From Streptomyces nigra (GTDB lineage Bacteria > Actinomycetota > Actinomycetes > Streptomycetales > Streptomycetaceae): 64,000 nucleotides of DNA. Below the pieces are notes generated by a model that had not been told where the DNA came from, did no database searches, and saw nothing but the letters and a program-made list of their open reading frames with translations. Made by a program: the position numbers and the translations under genes. Shown here one piece after another: positions 44,201-53,786 of this stretch. The DNA is taken from positions 5,262,501 to 5,326,500 of the forward strand of contig NZ_CP029043.1 in NCBI RefSeq assembly GCF_003074055.1. Reading direction: 5' to 3'. Within the stretch, counting starts at the first letter, position 1, and each line of letters opens with the position of its first letter.

Positions 44201-44618
44201 GCGCCGGCTCCCCGTCGACGTGCTCAAGCTCGACCGGGGCCTGGTCGAGGGCGTCGTCGAGTCCGCCCGGCTGCACAAGATCACCGGCGGGCTGCTCCGG
44301 ATCGCGTCCGACCTCGGGCTCCAGTCGGTGGCCGACGGGGTGGACCTCCCCGAACAGGTGGTCGCGCTGCGCTCCATGGGCTGCACCCATGGACAGGGCA
44401 TGGCCTTCTCCGGTCCGCTGGACGAGTACCGGCTGCGCCGGGCGCTCACCGCCGGCCACTACCCGGTGCCGAACGGCGCCGTCGAACCGGCGTTCGTGGG
44501 CAGTGCGCGGGAGCCCGCCGACCGGGGGACGGGCAGGTACACCGGAGGGGTTCCGGCCGTTCTCGGCGGCGGGACGGGGCTCCGCTCACATAATGAGACT
44601 CCCGTCCCACCCACTTGA
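41283..44618 (+). CDS. Membrane PAS-GGDEF protein with degenerate EAL domain
   Basis: The 1111-aa protein has a Pro/Arg-rich N-terminal tail (about 110 aa), multiple membrane helices (about 135-490), a PAS domain (ENHFRSLVQGSSDVIMIAAP, near residue 499), a GGDEF domain ([12 protein letters not shown] near residue 706) and an EAL-like region. The GGDEF keeps FIDLDGFKGVNDTIGH and an RxxD inhibitory site (RGGD, five residues before GGDEF). The EAL region has lost its motifs: EAL reads TQA, DDFGTG reads DGFGSG, and AEGVE reads ADGVD. A diguanylate cyclase with a non-catalytic EAL is the prediction. ATG 41283 follows AGAGGTGCT. It corresponds, from memory, to SCO5511. Confidence 0.85.
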   Translation: MSLSDETGVSSGQGLRRAPFGAGDGQTRCVRGATGDARPMDDRSDAAGPPTATLEDGRPRTRPRGWSRLPSRPPSRWARRQEAADPPGPPGPTGPASGAHRRRPVSSPPPSPTRVDGVRNRRLPRPTLPHRPLLGGSALVQQVALALVCAAYAVGSALGWGSGRLALIMGDFGLAAAAAVAAVSCFRYARSRRIRFRPAWLLFALSSAMAALGNLVWGWYEVVLERPVPSPSYADGFFLCFAPPAIVGLLVLAKRPVTKAGWVCLGLDAWLIGGSLLTLAWSLALAQAAKSEGPGVAHTALSLAYPLLDIALVSMVLALHFRRSSANRTAVNTAIGALALTVMCDALFTSPLFHHSYQSGQLLDAGWFAGSLLLAYAPWAAPRRGKDDAGRQDDGGHSRVVHEHLPGQRGAGHHHPAPQQGDQPRYPLTRPIAGSLAALTPYLAAAVCTLGILYNVLNGRSVDQVVLITGGTVVLALVVRQGIMLLDNITLTQELAQKENHFRSLVQGSSDVIMIAAPNGILRYVSPAAAGVYGRSAEELVGSELAGLIHPEDLGCVVHEVRRFLATSPLEEPTTRIECRFRSGDGGWLNVESTVNRHHGGLIFNSRDVTERVRLQAQLQHNAEHDPLTDLPNRALFTKRVQQALSGRRATDRGVALRNTAVLFIDLDGFKGVNDTIGHQAGDELLVQAARRLQDAVRGGDIASRLGGDEFAALITGDGTRDRTAREGHILELADRLRVTLSQPYLIDGNDVRVNASIGVAFAEPGLGAGELLRNADLAMYRAKAGGKGRVELYKPQMQQDVVRKAELATRLRAALHDGEFALLHQPVVCLETGRITSVATQARWRSSQGVLFTPAEFLRVAEDSDKTAELGRWMLEEAVEQAAERTATGHAVPVAVRVGARRLLDRSMPLGSVETLLTRYGLPSGSLVIELADLDPRISLDELERRLSGLRRLGVRIALDGFGSGYAAITALRRLPVDVLKLDRGLVEGVVESARLHKITGGLLRIASDLGLQSVADGVDLPEQVVALRSMGCTHGQGMAFSGPLDEYRLRRALTAGHYPVPNGAVEPAFVGSAREPADRGTGRYTGGVPAVLGGGTGLRSHNETPVPPT

Positions 44619-44651
44619 CACCGGGTGCGCGCCGGGGGGAGGGTCAGTGCC

Positions 44652-44693
44652 ATGCGCACCCGAATTCTCGTACTTGGAAAGCGCGTCGGCTGA
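44652..44693 (+). CDS. ilvB leader peptide (13 aa)
   Basis: ATG 44652 opens a 13-codon ORF reading MRTRILVLGKRVG, stop TGA 44691-44693. Ile, Leu, Val and Leu occur in a row, all products or precursors of the pathway that follows. GGGAGGGTC lies upstream. A terminator hairpin follows at 44748-44781, before ilvB. Together they form a classic leader-peptide attenuation arrangement: ribosome stalling at the ILVL codons under branched-chain starvation should favour antitermination. The Streptomyces ilvBNC leader has been described before, as I recall. Too short for most ORF callers. Confidence 0.75.
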   Translation: MRTRILVLGKRVG

Positions 44694-44747
44694 AGCTGGT
44701 GACGTCCGGACCGACCCGGAATCCCAGCGACCCACACCCGGCGCGCT

Positions 44748-44781
44748 CCCCTCGCTTGCCTTATGGCACGAGGGGTTTTTT
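44748..44781 (+). terminator. Attenuator terminator ahead of ilvB
   Basis: CCCCTCG and CGAGGGG, with inner GCC/GGC pairing, form a hairpin followed by a run of six T (44776-44781), unlike most hairpins in this window. A second possible pairing joins GCGCGCCGGG (44627-44636) to CCCGGCGCGC (44737-44746), ten perfect base pairs; it could act as an antiterminator-type structure if transcription starts upstream of 44627. Confidence 0.8.
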
Positions 44782-44855
44782 GTTGCACCAGCACCTGTGA
44801 TGCAACGCCGACACTCCGCCCAAACCTCGCAAAAACCCTCAGCATCGAGAAGAGA

Positions 44856-46706
44856 ATGCCGATGACCGAGCAGGCCTCCGGGGCTCACCCACAGCCCCGG
44901 CCCCGATCCGGAGGACAGCAGTCCATGCCCGAGCACGTCACGGGTGCGCAGTCCCTCATCCGCTCGCTCGAGGAGGTCGGCGCCGACACCGTGTTCGGCA
45001 TCCCCGGGGGCACGATCCTGCCGGCCTACGACCCACTGATGGACTCCACCCGGGTGCGCCACGTGCTGGTCCGCCACGAGCAGGGCGCGGGCCACGCGGC
45101 CACCGGCTACGCGCAGGCCACCGGCAAGGTCGGGGTGTGCATGGCGACGTCGGGTCCCGGCGCCACCAACCTGGTCACCCCGATCGCCGACGCGCACATG
45201 GACTCCGTGCCGCTCGTCGCGATCACCGGCCAGGTCGTGTCCAAGGCGATCGGCACGGACGCCTTCCAGGAGGCGGACATCGTCGGCATCACCATGCCGA
45301 TCACCAAGCACAGCTTCCTCGTCACCAAGGCGGAGGACATCCCGCGGACCATCGCGCAGGCGTTCCACATCGCCTCCACCGGCCGCCCCGGACCCGTCCT
45401 GGTCGACATCCCCAAGGACATCCTCCAGTCGAGGACCACCTTCACCTGGCCGCCCGTCATGGACCTGCCCGGCTACCGGCCCGTCACCAAGCCGCACGCC
45501 AAGCAGATCCGCGAGGCCGCCAAGCTCATCACCTCCGCGAAGCGCCCCGTTCTCTACGTCGGCGGCGGCGTCCTCAAGGCCGGCGCCACCGCCGAGCTGA
45601 AGGTCCTCGCGGAACTCACCGGAGCGCCCGTCACCACCACCCTGATGGCGCTCGGCGCATTCCCCGACAGCCACCCGCTGCACGTGGGCATGCCGGGCAT
45701 GCACGGTTCGGTCACCGCCGTCACCGCGCTGCAGAAGGCCGACCTGATCGTCGCCCTCGGAGCCCGCTTCGACGACCGCGTCACCGGCAAGCTGGACAGC
45801 TTCGCCCCGTACGCCAAGATCGTCCACGCCGACATCGACCCCGCCGAGATCGGCAAGAACCGCGCCGCCGACGTGCCGATCGTCGGTGACGCGCGCGAGG
45901 TCATCGCCGACCTCGTCCAGGCCGTCCAGAAGGAGCACGCCGAGGGCCACCAGGGCGACTACACCGCCTGGTGGAAGGACCTCAGCCGCTGGCGCGACAC
46001 CTACCCGCTCGGCTACGACCTGCCCGAGGACGGCTCGCTCTCCCCGCAGCAGGTCATCGAGCGGATCGGCCGGCTCGCCCCGGAGAACACCGTCTTCGCG
46101 GCGGGCGTCGGCCAGCACCAGATGTGGGCCGCGCACTTCGTCCAGTACGAGAAGCCCGCCACCTGGCTGAACTCCGGCGGCGCCGGGACGATGGGCTACG
46201 CGGTGCCGGCCGCCATGGGCGCCAAGGCCGGCGTCCCGGACCGGACCGTCTGGGCGATCGACGGCGACGGCTGCTTCCAGATGACCAATCAGGAGCTCAC
46301 CACCTGCGCCCTGAACAACATCCCGATCAAGGTCGCCATCATCAACAACGGCGCCCTCGGGATGGTCCGCCAGTGGCAGACCCTGTTCTACAACCAGCGC
46401 TACTCCAACACCGTGCTGCACTCCGGCCCGGACGACGTCAACCCGCAGGCCAAGGGCACCCGCGTGCCGGACTTCGTCAAGCTGGCCGAGGCCATGGGCT
46501 GCGTGGGCCTGCGCTGCGAGTCGCCGGACGAGCTCGACAAGGTGATCGAGGAGGCGAACTCCATCAACGACCGCCCCGTCGTCGTCGACTTCATCGTCCA
46601 CGAGGACGCCATGGTGTGGCCGATGGTCGCCGCCGGCACCTCCAACGACGAGATCATGGCCGCCCGGGACGTCCGCCCCGACTTCGGCGACAACGAAGAC
46701 GACTGA
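44856..46706 (+). CDS. ilvB: Acetolactate synthase large (catalytic) subunit
   Basis: The 616-aa ThDP enzyme condenses pyruvate (or 2-oxobutyrate) in the first common step of valine, leucine and isoleucine synthesis. The ThDP glutamate is in [15 protein letters not shown] near residue 72, and the Mg/ThDP motif is [19 protein letters not shown] near residue 470. A short Pro/Ser-rich N-terminal extension precedes the family domain. Start candidates are ATG 44856 and 44862, neither with a strong site. It forms an operon with ilvN, regulated by the leader at 44652. Confidence 0.95.
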   Translation: MPMTEQASGAHPQPRPRSGGQQSMPEHVTGAQSLIRSLEEVGADTVFGIPGGTILPAYDPLMDSTRVRHVLVRHEQGAGHAATGYAQATGKVGVCMATSGPGATNLVTPIADAHMDSVPLVAITGQVVSKAIGTDAFQEADIVGITMPITKHSFLVTKAEDIPRTIAQAFHIASTGRPGPVLVDIPKDILQSRTTFTWPPVMDLPGYRPVTKPHAKQIREAAKLITSAKRPVLYVGGGVLKAGATAELKVLAELTGAPVTTTLMALGAFPDSHPLHVGMPGMHGSVTAVTALQKADLIVALGARFDDRVTGKLDSFAPYAKIVHADIDPAEIGKNRAADVPIVGDAREVIADLVQAVQKEHAEGHQGDYTAWWKDLSRWRDTYPLGYDLPEDGSLSPQQVIERIGRLAPENTVFAAGVGQHQMWAAHFVQYEKPATWLNSGGAGTMGYAVPAAMGAKAGVPDRTVWAIDGDGCFQMTNQELTTCALNNIPIKVAIINNGALGMVRQWQTLFYNQRYSNTVLHSGPDDVNPQAKGTRVPDFVKLAEAMGCVGLRCESPDELDKVIEEANSINDRPVVVDFIVHEDAMVWPMVAAGTSNDEIMAARDVRPDFGDNEDD

Positions 46707-46727
46707 GCGAGAGAGACGTAAAAGATC

Positions 46728-48369
<1,642 letters not shown>

Positions 48370-48380
48370 GCCTCGTGCCG

Positions 48381-48410
48381 ACAGGGTCGGAGCAGCTGCT
48401 CCGACCCTGT
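48381..48410 (+). terminator. Terminator of the ilv operon
   Basis: ACAGGGTCGGAGCAG and CTGCTCCGACCCTGT form a perfect 15-bp inverted repeat 11 nt after the ilvC stop. TTGT follows. It separates ilvC from serA, which begins 190 nt later. Confidence 0.88.
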
Positions 48411-48598
48411 TGTCCATCTCGTCCAACCACGGACGAGTGATCCTTCCGCGGGGGCGTGAGACCGCCTCCGTCACGGCACTACACTGCCGTACTACATACG
48501 CGTCAGGCCCACAGCGTCGTGCGTCTTCCGCGGCCACCTTCCCTCCACCGCCTGCGGCCGTCGGGACGGCCGTCCGCAATGGACTTGTGAGGACTCAC

Positions 48599-50188
48599 GT
48601 GAGCTCGAAACCCGTCGTACTCATCGCTGAAGAGCTTTCGCCCGCGACCGTGGACGCGCTTGGTCCGGACTTCGAGATCCGGCACTGCAACGGCGCCGAC
48701 CGGGCCGAGCTGCTGCCCGCCATCGCCGAGGTGGACGCGATCCTGATCCGCTCCGCGACCAAGGTGGACGCCGAGGCGATCGCCGCCGCCAACAAGCTCA
48801 AGGTCGTCGCGCGAGCCGGCGTCGGCCTGGACAACGTCGACGTCTCCGCCGCCACCAAGGCCGGCGTCATGGTCGTCAACGCCCCCACCTCGAACATCGT
48901 GACCGCCGCCGAGCTGGCCTGCGGTCTGCTGCTCGCCACCGCCCGCAACATCCCGCAGGCCAACGCCGCGCTGAAGAACGGCGAGTGGAAGCGCAGCAAG
49001 TACACCGGCGTGGAGCTGGCCGAGAAGACGCTCGGTGTCGTCGGCCTCGGCCGCATCGGCGCGCTCGTCGCCCAGCGCATGTCCGCCTTCGGCATGAAGG
49101 TCGTCGCCTACGACCCCTACATCCAGCCGGCCCGCGCCGCGCAGATGGGCGTCAAGGTGCTGTCCCTGGACGAGCTGCTCGAGGTCTCCGACTTCATCAC
49201 CGTCCACCTGCCGAAGACCCCGGAGACGGTCGGCCTGATCGGCGACGAGGCGCTGCGCAAGGTCAAGCCGAGCGTGCGCATCGTCAACGCCGCGCGCGGC
49301 GGCATCGTCGACGAGGAGGCGCTGTACTCCGCCCTCAAGGAGGGCCGGGTCGCCGGCGCCGGTCTCGACGTGTACGCGAAGGAGCCCTGCACGGACTCGC
49401 CGCTGTTCGAGTTCGACCAGGTCGTCAGCACCCCGCACCTCGGCGCCTCCACCGACGAGGCGCAGGAGAAGGCCGGTATCGCCGTCGCCCGCTCCGTGCG
49501 GCTCGCGCTCGCCGGTGAGCTGGTCCCCGACGCGGTGAACGTCCAGGGCGGCGTCATCGCCGAGGACGTCAAGCCGGGCCTGCCGCTCGCCGAGCGCCTC
49601 GGCCGCATCTTCACGGCGCTCGCCGGCGAGGTCGCGGTCCGCCTCGACGTCGAGGTGTACGGCGAGATCACCCAGCACGATGTGAAGGTGCTGGAGCTCT
49701 CCGCCCTCAAGGGTGTCTTCGAGGACGTCGTCGACGAGACCGTGTCGTACGTCAACGCCCCGCTGTTCGCGCAGGAGCGCGGCGTCGAGGTCCGGCTGAC
49801 GACCAGCTCCGAGTCGGCCGACCACCGCAACGTCGTCACCGTGCGCGGCACTCTCGCGAACGGCGAGGAGGTGTCGGTCTCCGGCACGCTGGCCGGCCCG
49901 AAGCACCTCCAGAAGATCGTCGCCGTCGGCGAGTACGACGTGGACCTCGCGCTGGCCGACCACATGGCCGTCCTGCGCTACGAGGACCGCCCGGGTGTCG
50001 TCGGCACCGTCGGCCGCATCCTCGGAGAGGCGGGCCTGAACATCGCCGGTATGCAGGTCTCGCGTGCCGTGGCCGGCGGCGAGGCGCTGGCCGTCCTCAC
50101 CGTCGACGACACGGTGCCCGCCGGGGTGCTGGCGGAGGTCGCGGCCGAGATCGGCGCGACGTCCGCGCGTGCGGTGAACCTGACCTGA
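48599..50188 (+). CDS. serA: D-3-phosphoglycerate dehydrogenase (long, ACT-containing form)
   Basis: The 529-aa enzyme makes 3-phosphohydroxypyruvate, the first step of serine synthesis. It has the NAD site VGLGRIGALVAQRMSAFGM near residue 145, catalytic Arg in NAARGGIVDEEAL, Glu in DVYAKEPC and His in STPHLGASTDEAQ near residue 281. The C-terminal intervening domain and ACT domain (HMAVLRYEDRPGVVGTVGR, near residue 459) are present, as in the long actinobacterial form, where the ACT domain binds serine. It starts at GTG 48599. Confidence 0.95.
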   Translation: MSSKPVVLIAEELSPATVDALGPDFEIRHCNGADRAELLPAIAEVDAILIRSATKVDAEAIAAANKLKVVARAGVGLDNVDVSAATKAGVMVVNAPTSNIVTAAELACGLLLATARNIPQANAALKNGEWKRSKYTGVELAEKTLGVVGLGRIGALVAQRMSAFGMKVVAYDPYIQPARAAQMGVKVLSLDELLEVSDFITVHLPKTPETVGLIGDEALRKVKPSVRIVNAARGGIVDEEALYSALKEGRVAGAGLDVYAKEPCTDSPLFEFDQVVSTPHLGASTDEAQEKAGIAVARSVRLALAGELVPDAVNVQGGVIAEDVKPGLPLAERLGRIFTALAGEVAVRLDVEVYGEITQHDVKVLELSALKGVFEDVVDETVSYVNAPLFAQERGVEVRLTTSSESADHRNVVTVRGTLANGEEVSVSGTLAGPKHLQKIVAVGEYDVDLALADHMAVLRYEDRPGVVGTVGRILGEAGLNIAGMQVSRAVAGGEALAVLTVDDTVPAGVLAEVAAEIGATSARAVNLT

Positions 50189-50208
50189 TCCAGGTCCAGG
50201 TCGTCTCC

Positions 50209-51759
50209 TCAGACGCCGGACGGGCCGAGCGTGCTCGGCTCGTCCGGCGTTTCGCATGTCCGCCCCCAGGTGCGGGCCCGCCGCAGGGTGAGCGCGGCCA
50301 TCACCGCCGCCCCGGCCAGTACGGCGGCCCCGGCGAGTGCCGCGCCCTGCATCCCACTGGTGAACGCCTCGCGCGCGACCGCCGCCAGCCCCGGCACCCG
50401 GTCCGCGACGGCCAGCGCACCGCCCAGGGTCTCGCGGGCCGCGTCCGGCGCCGACGCGGGGACCTCATGGCGGTAGACGGCGGCCCCGATCGAGCCGAGC
50501 ACCGCCATGCCCATCGCCCCGCCGAACTCGCTCGACGTCTCCATCAGCGAGGACGCGGCCCCCGCCCGCTCCACCGGCACGGCTCCCAGCGCCATATCCA
50601 TGATCTGGGACATCGCGACGACACCGCCGACCGCGAGGATCGCGCAGGCCCCGAGGACCAGGGCCAGTGAGTCGGGGCCGGCCAGGGACAGCACCCCGAA
50701 GCCGGCCGAGGCGACGAGGAAGCCCCCCGCGACGACATGGGCCCGGTGCACGCCCCGGTTCACCAGCCCGGTGGCGACGGGGGCCGCCGCGGCGATCGGC
50801 ACCGAGGGCAACAGCGCCCACAGGGCCGCCTCCAGGGCGCTCTTGCCGAGCACCGACTGCAGATACTGCGTGGTGAAATAGGCCGAGCCCATCACACCGA
50901 ACGCCGAGAGCAGGTTGAGGGCGACGGCCGGTGCGAAACCCCGGCCACGGAACAGCTCCGGGGAGATCATCGGCGCCGCCGCCGTGCGCTGCCGATGCAC
51001 GAACAGGGCCGCGAAGAGCAGGCCGACGGTGATCGACACGACGTAGCGGACGTTCCAGCCGTCGGCGGCGATCTCCTTCAGCCCGTAGATCACGGGAAGC
51101 ACGGCCGCCAGCGACAGCGGGACGCTCAGCAGGTCGAAGCGGCCGGGGCGGTCCGCTCGCGACTCCGGCAGCAGCAGCGGGCCGAGGACCAGCAGCAGGG
51201 CCATCGCGGGCAGATTGACCAGGAAGACCGAGCCCCACCAGAAGAACTCCACCAGCACCCCGCTCAGCACCGAGCCGAGCGCGATCCCCGCCGTCATCAC
51301 GCCCGACCACACCCCGATCGCCTTCGCGCGCTGGCCGGAGTCATGGAACAGCGCGCGCAGCATGGCCAGGGTCGACGGCATCAGGGTGGCGCCGCCGACG
51401 CCGAGGACCGCGCGGGCCGCGATCAGCATCCCGGCGCTGCCGGCGTAGGCCGCCGCGAGCGAGGCCGCGCCGAACGCGGCGGCGCCGGTGAGCAGTAGCC
51501 GGCGGTGGCCGACGCGGTCGCCGAGGGCGCCCATCGTCATCAGCAGCCCGGCGAGGACGAAGGCGTAGATGTCGAAGATCCACAGCTGCTGGGTGCCGCT
51601 GGGCCGCAGGTCCGCGCCGATCGCCGGGATGGCGAAGTAGAGGACGGAGACGTCCATGGAGACCAGCAGCAGCGGCAGCATCAGCACGCCCAGGGCCGTC
51701 CATTCGCGGCGGCCGGCACGGGTCGGCACACGGGTGGCGCTCTTCGGTTCGGAAGTCAT
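50209..51759 (-). CDS. MFS drug/solute exporter (DHA2-type, 14 helices)
   Basis: The 516-aa transporter has about 14 hydrophobic segments. Motifs of the DHA2 drug:H+ antiporter group include MDVSVLYFAIPAIGADL near residue 33, LWIFDIYAFVLAGLLMTMG and GALGDRVGHRRLLLTGA (loop 2-3) and VLGVGGATLMPSTLAMLRALF near residue 117. It should export small hydrophobic compounds. ATG 51759 was preferred over GTG 51777. The divergent TetR gene and the repeat at 51795-51820 suggest inducible control. Confidence 0.88.
   Translation of the reverse strand: MTSEPKSATRVPTRAGRREWTALGVLMLPLLLVSMDVSVLYFAIPAIGADLRPSGTQQLWIFDIYAFVLAGLLMTMGALGDRVGHRRLLLTGAAAFGAASLAAAYAGSAGMLIAARAVLGVGGATLMPSTLAMLRALFHDSGQRAKAIGVWSGVMTAGIALGSVLSGVLVEFFWWGSVFLVNLPAMALLLVLGPLLLPESRADRPGRFDLLSVPLSLAAVLPVIYGLKEIAADGWNVRYVVSITVGLLFAALFVHRQRTAAAPMISPELFRGRGFAPAVALNLLSAFGVMGSAYFTTQYLQSVLGKSALEAALWALLPSVPIAAAAPVATGLVNRGVHRAHVVAGGFLVASAGFGVLSLAGPDSLALVLGACAILAVGGVVAMSQIMDMALGAVPVERAGAASSLMETSSEFGGAMGMAVLGSIGAAVYRHEVPASAPDAARETLGGALAVADRVPGLAAVAREAFTSGMQGAALAGAAVLAGAAVMAALTLRRARTWGRTCETPDEPSTLGPSGV
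50213..50250. terminator. Bidirectional terminator between serA and the MFS gene
   Basis: ACGCCGGACGGGCCGAG and CTCGGCTCGTCCGGCGT are complementary except for one position. The hairpin begins 24 nt after the serA stop and lies just inside the 3' end of the convergent MFS gene, whose stop is at 50209-50211. Confidence 0.8.
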
Positions 51760-51794
51760 GCCGGTGAATGTACGCACGTCTTAAACGCTTGTCT

Positions 51795-51820
51795 AGGACG
51801 GCTGTATAGGACGGCTGTAT
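51795..51820. repeat. Perfect 13-bp tandem repeat in the MFS/TetR divergent promoter
   Basis: AGGACGGCTGTAT occurs twice head to tail (51795-51807 and 51808-51820), followed by a partial third copy, GGACGG. The site lies 36 nt upstream of the MFS start and 24 nt upstream of the TetR start. Its position suits a regulator-binding site, but no palindrome is visible. TAGGGT at 51831-51836 is a possible -10 for a short-leader TetR transcript. Confidence 0.6.
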
Positions 51821-51843
51821 GGACGGGCGGTAGGGTAAGTCGC

Positions 51844-52422
51844 ATGGGACACCGTGAGGATCTGCTCGAAGGCGCCAAGCGCTGCCTGCTGGCGAAGGGG
51901 TTCGCGCGCACGACGGCACGCGACATCGTCAAGGAGTCGGGGACCAACCTGGCGTCGATCGGCTATCACTACGGCTCGAAGGACGCGCTGCTGGCGGAGG
52001 CCTACCTGGCCCTGGTCGGCGAGCTGTCCGACGCCTTCGAGGGTGCGGAGGGCGGGGGTGTCACGGCCCCGCCCGGCTCCCTGGAGCGGTTCCGCGAGGT
52101 GTGGGCCAACATCATCGCCACCATGCGCGAGCCCGGTTCGATGTGGCGGCTCAGCGTCGAGATCGTGGCCATGGGGGACCAACTGCCCGCCGTACGCGAT
52201 CACCTGGCGCGCCAGCAGCGGGACGCCGAACGGGCCCTCGTCGCCCTGTTCACGGGCGTGCCCGAGAAGGATGTCCCGGACAGGACCCTGGACACGCTCG
52301 GCCGCTTCTACACCACCCTGATGACCGGCCTCATCGTCCAGTGGCAGTTCGACCCCGACCGCGCGCCCGACGCCGACGCGCTCGCCGAGGGGCTCGGCAT
52401 GGTCATCGAGGCCGCCGGTTAG
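51844..52422 (+). CDS. TetR-family regulator of the divergent MFS gene
   Basis: The 192-aa regulator has the HTH at residues about 5-50 (DLLEGAKRCLLAKGFARTTA, then SIGYHYGSKDALL) and a C-terminal ligand domain. Divergence from an efflux gene across a short region strongly suggests that it represses the exporter until a ligand binds; that is inference from arrangement. It ends 7 nt from the stop of the convergent PucR-type gene. Confidence 0.88.
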   Translation: MGHREDLLEGAKRCLLAKGFARTTARDIVKESGTNLASIGYHYGSKDALLAEAYLALVGELSDAFEGAEGGGVTAPPGSLERFREVWANIIATMREPGSMWRLSVEIVAMGDQLPAVRDHLARQQRDAERALVALFTGVPEKDVPDRTLDTLGRFYTTLMTGLIVQWQFDPDRAPDADALAEGLGMVIEAAG

Positions 52423-52429
52423 GCAACCT

Positions 52430-53605
52430 CTAGAGCCGGACGGCCTTCAACGCCATGTGCAGCAACAGGCGGTCCTCGCCGTCGTCCAGGTCCAGGCCCG
52501 TGAGCTGCTCGACGCGGGAGAGGCGGTAGTACAGGGTCTGGCGGTGGATGCCGAGTTCGGCGGCCGTGCGGCCCGCCTGGCCCGCGCGGTCCAGGTAGAC
52601 CTCGGCGGTGTGGGCGAGCTCGCGCTGGGCGGGGGAGAGCAGCGGGGCGACCGCCGCGTCGCGGGACGCCTCCGGGGGCAGTGCGGTCAGCAGGCGGTAC
52701 GGGCCGATGCCGGACCACTCGGCCACCGGGCCGAGGCGAGGCTCCGCCAGCGCCGCGCGCGCCGCCGCCGACGCCTCCCGCCAGGACGCGGCCAGCTCGG
52801 AGAGCCCGGTGCGCGGTTCGCCGAGGCCCGCGGAGGGGCGGGCCGGGGTCGTGCCGTCCTTCAGGAGCCGGGCCGCCGCCGCGTGCGCCGCCGTCCGTAC
52901 GTCCGCCGAGCGCAGCCGGACGAGCACCGCGAGGCTCTGCCCGGCCGCGCCCCAGGGGACCGTGCACAGCGCGGTGGCGTGCGGCACCGTCCGGACCGAC
53001 GGGGCGTCGTCCGGGTCCGCGGACGGCCAGGGGGCCACGCAGAGCACCGTGTGGACGCCGTCCGCGCGTGGGCCGAGGGCCGTGCGCAGCTCGGCGACGG
53101 CCATGTCGCTCTGCCAGCCGCGCTCCGCGGTCAGCACCGCGCGCAGCTCACGGCTCAGATCGGCGCCGTGCTGCGCCTCGTCCGCGAGCAGCGCGCCGAT
53201 CCGCGCGGTCACTGCCATCGCGTCGTCCAGCTGCCGGTCGGTGGGGCCGGGATCGCCGTCCAGCAGCCACACATAGCCGAGGACGACACCCCGATGGCGT
53301 ACCGGGAGGCAGATCCGTGCGCGGTACACCCCGGCCTCCGGGGTGCGCGGGATACGCACCGGGCCGCTCGCCCGGGTGATGCCGAAGCCCTCGAACCAGG
53401 TCCGCACGGCCGCCGTGGAGCGCCGGGTCAGGATCGAGCGGGTGCGCACCGGGTCCAGAGCCGACGCGTCGAGCTCGCCCTCGCTGTCGTACGCGCCGAA
53501 GGCGATCAGCTCGAAGTCGCGGTTCTCCAGCGTCGCCGGCGCGCCCAGAAGCTCGGAGATCTCGTCCACGAGCTCCTGGTAGTCGGCCTTGTCTGCGGGC
53601 GTCAC
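52430..53605 (-). CDS. PucR-type transcriptional regulator, probable proline-catabolism regulator
   Basis: The 391-aa regulator has an N-terminal GAF-like sensor domain (residues about 20-160), a middle segment and a C-terminal PucR-type HTH near residue 340 ([31 protein letters not shown]). It starts at GTG 53605 with GAGGGAGAA upstream. The gene lies divergent from proline dehydrogenase and P5C dehydrogenase, so it probably activates them in response to proline; the assignment rests on position. It reads away from the putBA genes. Confidence 0.82.
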   Translation of the reverse strand: MTPADKADYQELVDEISELLGAPATLENRDFELIAFGAYDSEGELDASALDPVRTRSILTRRSTAAVRTWFEGFGITRASGPVRIPRTPEAGVYRARICLPVRHRGVVLGYVWLLDGDPGPTDRQLDDAMAVTARIGALLADEAQHGADLSRELRAVLTAERGWQSDMAVAELRTALGPRADGVHTVLCVAPWPSADPDDAPSVRTVPHATALCTVPWGAAGQSLAVLVRLRSADVRTAAHAAAARLLKDGTTPARPSAGLGEPRTGLSELAASWREASAAARAALAEPRLGPVAEWSGIGPYRLLTALPPEASRDAAVAPLLSPAQRELAHTAEVYLDRAGQAGRTAAELGIHRQTLYYRLSRVEQLTGLDLDDGEDRLLLHMALKAVRL

Positions 53606-53673
53606 GCGGGCAATTCTCCCTCATTCCACCGAGGGCTTCATACATATGTCTGAGATCTCCGGCACGGATGCGT

Positions 53674-53683
53674 GACAGCTGTC
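53674..53683. promoter_or_regulatory. Candidate operator palindrome in the put divergent region
   Basis: GACAGCTGTC is a perfect 10-bp palindrome between the PucR-type gene (start 53605) and proline dehydrogenase (start 53787). It could be an operator for that regulator. Evidence is positional only; shorter palindromes occur by chance. Confidence 0.3.
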
Positions 53684-53786
53684 GATGGCCGACGATCGGA
53701 GAGATCCCTAGGTTTCACGGTGGTTCTCCGTGCCGTACCCGAATGGTCGGGATTCGGCCGCCTTTCGTTGTCTGTGGAGGTGCCCC

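Noticed and set aside
44615-44620. TTGACA as a -35 for ilvB
   Set aside because: No -10 at 16-18 nt; a start there would also drop part of the leader region. CATAAT at 44589-44594 is an alternative without a good -35.
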